This document shows, in pieces, positions 7,131 to 8,399 of a stretch of 8,399 bases of DNA (positions are counted from its first letter, which is position 1; the number at the start of each line of letters is the position of its first letter). The position numbers and the translations under genes are program-made. The DNA comes from an uncultured Sutterella sp. (GTDB lineage: Bacteria > Pseudomonadota > Gammaproteobacteria > Burkholderiales > Burkholderiaceae_F), in NCBI GenBank assembly GCA_900554375.1, contig USHK01000041.1, forward strand, positions 1 through 8,399, written 5' to 3'. A model generated the notes under the pieces. The model searched no databases. It saw only the letters and a program-made list of their open reading frames with translations, and was not told where the DNA came from.

Positions 7131-8399
7131 TCGTTTCGGCCTTCTTTTCGGTGCATTTTGCCTTTGGCTGAGTGCACTGTTCTGCTCGGTATCCGCAGCT
7201 GACCTTCTTCCGATACCGGAAGCCGCATACGTCACTGATACAGCGCATCTCCTCACGGCTGAGCAAAAACGTTCTTTGGAAGCAAAGCTTGCCGGTTTTG
7301 AAGAAAAATACGGTTCTCAAATCGCGGTCATCATCGTTCCTTCCACAAACGGCGAGCCGATTGAGGACTATGCACACCGTGTCGGAGACAAGTGGAAGCT
7401 CGGTCGTAAAGATGTCGGCGACGGACTGCTGCTGATTGTTGCCGTCAATGATCACAGAATCCGTATCGACGTGATGCGAGCGCTTGAGGGCGCTATCCCA
7501 GACGTTACCGCTTCCCGCATCATCACAGACGTCATGGCGCCTAATTTCCGCCAAGATAATTACTACCAGGGCATCAGTCAGGCGCTGGACAAAGTTTTTG
7601 CTCTGATTGAAGACGCCAAGCTGCCTGCGCCTCAAAAGAAACATTCTGAAGCCAATATTCTTTACGATCCGGCAGAGGCCTTGTGGGATGAGCCTTGGGT
7701 TGCCGTTCTGTTTATCGGTTTTGTCATTACGATGATGCTGCGCGAGCTCATGGGCCGTAAATCGGCGCCCCTTGCGGGCTTGGCTGTGGGCGGTCTGGCC
7801 GCCTTCATCATGCAGTCTTTGTTTGCCGGCATTGTCATCGCCTTAATCGTGGTCATTATTGCCATGTGCATTCCAACTGCCGTTCTTGAAGCTGGTGCAC
7901 GGCGCACGGCCAAGATGTACGGAACTGACCGCCGCTATCGCGGTAAACGCGGAGGAGGAAACGACGGATTCGGAGGTTTCGGCGGATTTGGCGGGGGCAG
8001 CTTCGGAGGAGGCGGTTTCGGCGGCGGAATGGGCGGCGGAGCCGGGTCCGGCGGTGGCGGAGATGCGGCCGGCGGCGGCGCGAAGAGCACCGCGACGGTG
8101 GACCTGTCGCAGACCTACCTCGACTGGGCCGAGCGCAACATGGCGGCCAACGGGTTCGACGGCGACGAGCACACCTTCGAGCGCGGCGACGTGATGGCGT
8201 GGATCACCGAGGCGCGCCGCACGGGACGGCGCTTCGACCTCGTGTTCGTCGATCCGCCCACGTTCTCGAACTCGAAGGCCATGGGCAAGCGCACCTGGGA
8301 CGTGCAACGCGACCACGTGGAGCTGCTCATCGGCGTGTCGCGCCTGCTGTCGGAGGAGGGCGAGGCCGTGTTCTCGTGCAACCTGCGCTCGTTCAAGCC
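7096..8399 (+). CDS. TPM-domain (YgcG-like) membrane protein, 3' end replaced by foreign sequence
   Basis: The frame is open from ATG 7096 to the window edge with no stop. The native part is about 323 residues. A Sec signal peptide has its hydrophobic core at FGLLFGAFCLWLSALF and likely cleavage after VSA or VSAA (33-35). A TPM domain (about 42-180) has VTDTAHLLTAEQK, SQIAVIIVPS, VGDGLLLIVAVNDHRIRIDV and the NYYQGI segment. Two or three membrane helices follow (about 198-262), then a Gly/Phe-rich tail typical of YgcG relatives, which normally ends shortly after in a motif like GGGGASG-W. Instead the frame runs on, from about 8065, into RlmK-like sequence of very different codon use. GAAGGT lies 8 bases before the start, inside lemA. 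Family function is unclear; partnership with LemA in the envelope is inferred from adjacency. Confidence 0.85.
   Translation, partial: MVQQLQLRPSLNRFGLLFGAFCLWLSALFCSVSAADLLPIPEAAYVTDTAHLLTAEQKRSLEAKLAGFEEKYGSQIAVIIVPSTNGEPIEDYAHRVGDKWKLGRKDVGDGLLLIVAVNDHRIRIDVMRALEGAIPDVTASRIITDVMAPNFRQDNYYQGISQALDKVFALIEDAKLPAPQKKHSEANILYDPAEALWDEPWVAVLFIGFVITMMLRELMGRKSAPLAGLAVGGLAAFIMQSLFAGIVIALIVVIIAMCIPTAVLEAGARRTAKMYGTDRRYRGKRGGGNDGFGGFGGFGGGSFGGGGFGGGMGGGAGSGGGGDAAGGGAKSTATVDLSQTYLDWAERNMAANGFDGDEHTFERGDVMAWITEARRTGRRFDLVFVDPPTFSNSKAMGKRTWDVQRDHVELLIGVSRLLSEEGEAVFSCNLRSFK
7951..8064 (+). repeat. Glycine-rich low-complexity tract (GGN codon repeat)
   Basis: Runs of GGA, GGC and GGT codons interspersed with Phe, Ser and Asp encode a Gly-rich tail with repeated GGF and GGGG units. 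Such tails are normal for TPM/YgcG proteins. At the DNA level the GGCGG/GGAGG repetition offers many short identical stretches where reads from unrelated genomes could be joined, and the composition change comes right at its end. Confidence 0.85.
8056..8082. other. Probable chimeric junction between two genomes
   Basis: Upstream codons use all third bases: in 7201-7320, 25 of 40 end in A or T. In 8101-8397 only 3 of 99 codons do. GC in 8101-8340 is about 68% by hand count. The protein also changes here from a TPM Gly-rich tail to the middle of a methyltransferase. GGCGG-type microhomology surrounds the point, so the exact base cannot be fixed. A join made during assembly or library preparation is the simplest reading. 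Confidence 0.85.
8065..8399 (+). CDS. rlmL: RlmK-domain fragment of 23S rRNA methyltransferase RlmKL, from a high-GC organism
   Basis: About 111 residues in frame with the upstream TPM protein resemble the C-terminal RlmK domain of RlmL/RlmKL, which makes m7G2069 in 23S rRNA using SAM. It starts at AAGGGAKSTATVDLS, just after where the SAM-binding motif I (N-F-YTG) should lie. It continues with QTYLDWAERNMAANG, FDLVFVDPPTFSNSK (motif IV, DPPTF) and DVQRDHVELL, and is cut by the window edge at NLRSFK. It lacks motif I, the N-terminal THUMP and RlmL domains, and the C-terminus, so it cannot be active as it stands. Codon use, 96 of 99 third bases G or C, suggests an actinobacterial or coriobacterial source such as an Eggerthella relative; that taxonomic guess is inference. 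The domain assignment is firm. Confidence 0.88.

Noticed and set aside
7108..7644. 178-residue open frame on the minus strand
   Set aside because: It lies opposite the lemA end and the TPM domain, both with clear family motifs; it is an antisense shadow without a recognisable domain.
7951..8064. Gly-codon repeats as a CRISPR array or regulatory tandem repeat
   Set aside because: There are no constant repeat and spacer lengths, and the tract is coding and typical of TPM protein tails.
7843..8316. 157-residue minus-strand and 111-residue plus-strand frames near the right end
   Set aside because: They span the Gly-rich tract and the chimeric join. Long spurious frames are expected in GC-rich DNA, and the RlmK frame explains the region.

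Overview
The window reads as one metagenome- or isolate-style contig from a Gram-negative bacterium, most likely a betaproteobacterium of the order Burkholderiales. Support for this is the order purC-purE-purK-Sua5 (a recurring betaproteobacterial arrangement), a diderm lipobox LemA protein, and moderate GC with mixed third codon positions. A gut Sutterellaceae-type organism would fit, but that is an inference from gene style and not a proven assignment. All convincing genes lie on the + strand and are packed tightly.

Both ends of the window are artefactual. Bases 1-48 are Illumina Nextera library sequence: the end of P7, an 8-base i7 index, the read-2 adapter and the Tn5 mosaic end. Real DNA starts at base 49, inside purC. 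At the other end, from about base 8065, the sequence switches without a stop codon into very GC-rich DNA encoding a piece of the RlmK methyltransferase domain of RlmKL. It has almost exclusively G/C-ending codons, as in a high-GC organism such as a coriobacterium. The switch lies in a glycine-codon repeat (GGC/GGA-rich), so a chimeric join at low-complexity sequence is the simplest explanation.

Layout: 49-497 is the 3' half of purC, followed by a strong intrinsic terminator (519-543). Bases 573-5826 form a compact run of six genes: purE and purK (AIR carboxylation), a two-domain Sua5-type threonylcarbamoyl-AMP synthase (tRNA t6A), an RluF-like rRNA pseudouridine synthase, an EamA/DMT-family permease, and murI (glutamate racemase, D-Glu for peptidoglycan). 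Gaps are 3-7 bases or the genes overlap, which suggests co-transcription and translational coupling. After a 96-base gap come a small YdjA-like nitroreductase, a lipoprotein LemA, and a TPM-domain (YgcG-like) membrane protein that overlaps lemA by 35 bases.

Functionally the window is housekeeping: purine synthesis, tRNA and rRNA modification, cell-wall precursor supply and an envelope LemA/TPM pair. I found no tRNA or rRNA gene, no insertion sequence, no CRISPR array and no credible new system. The most unusual object, an apparent TPM-methyltransferase fusion, is best read as an assembly or library chimera.
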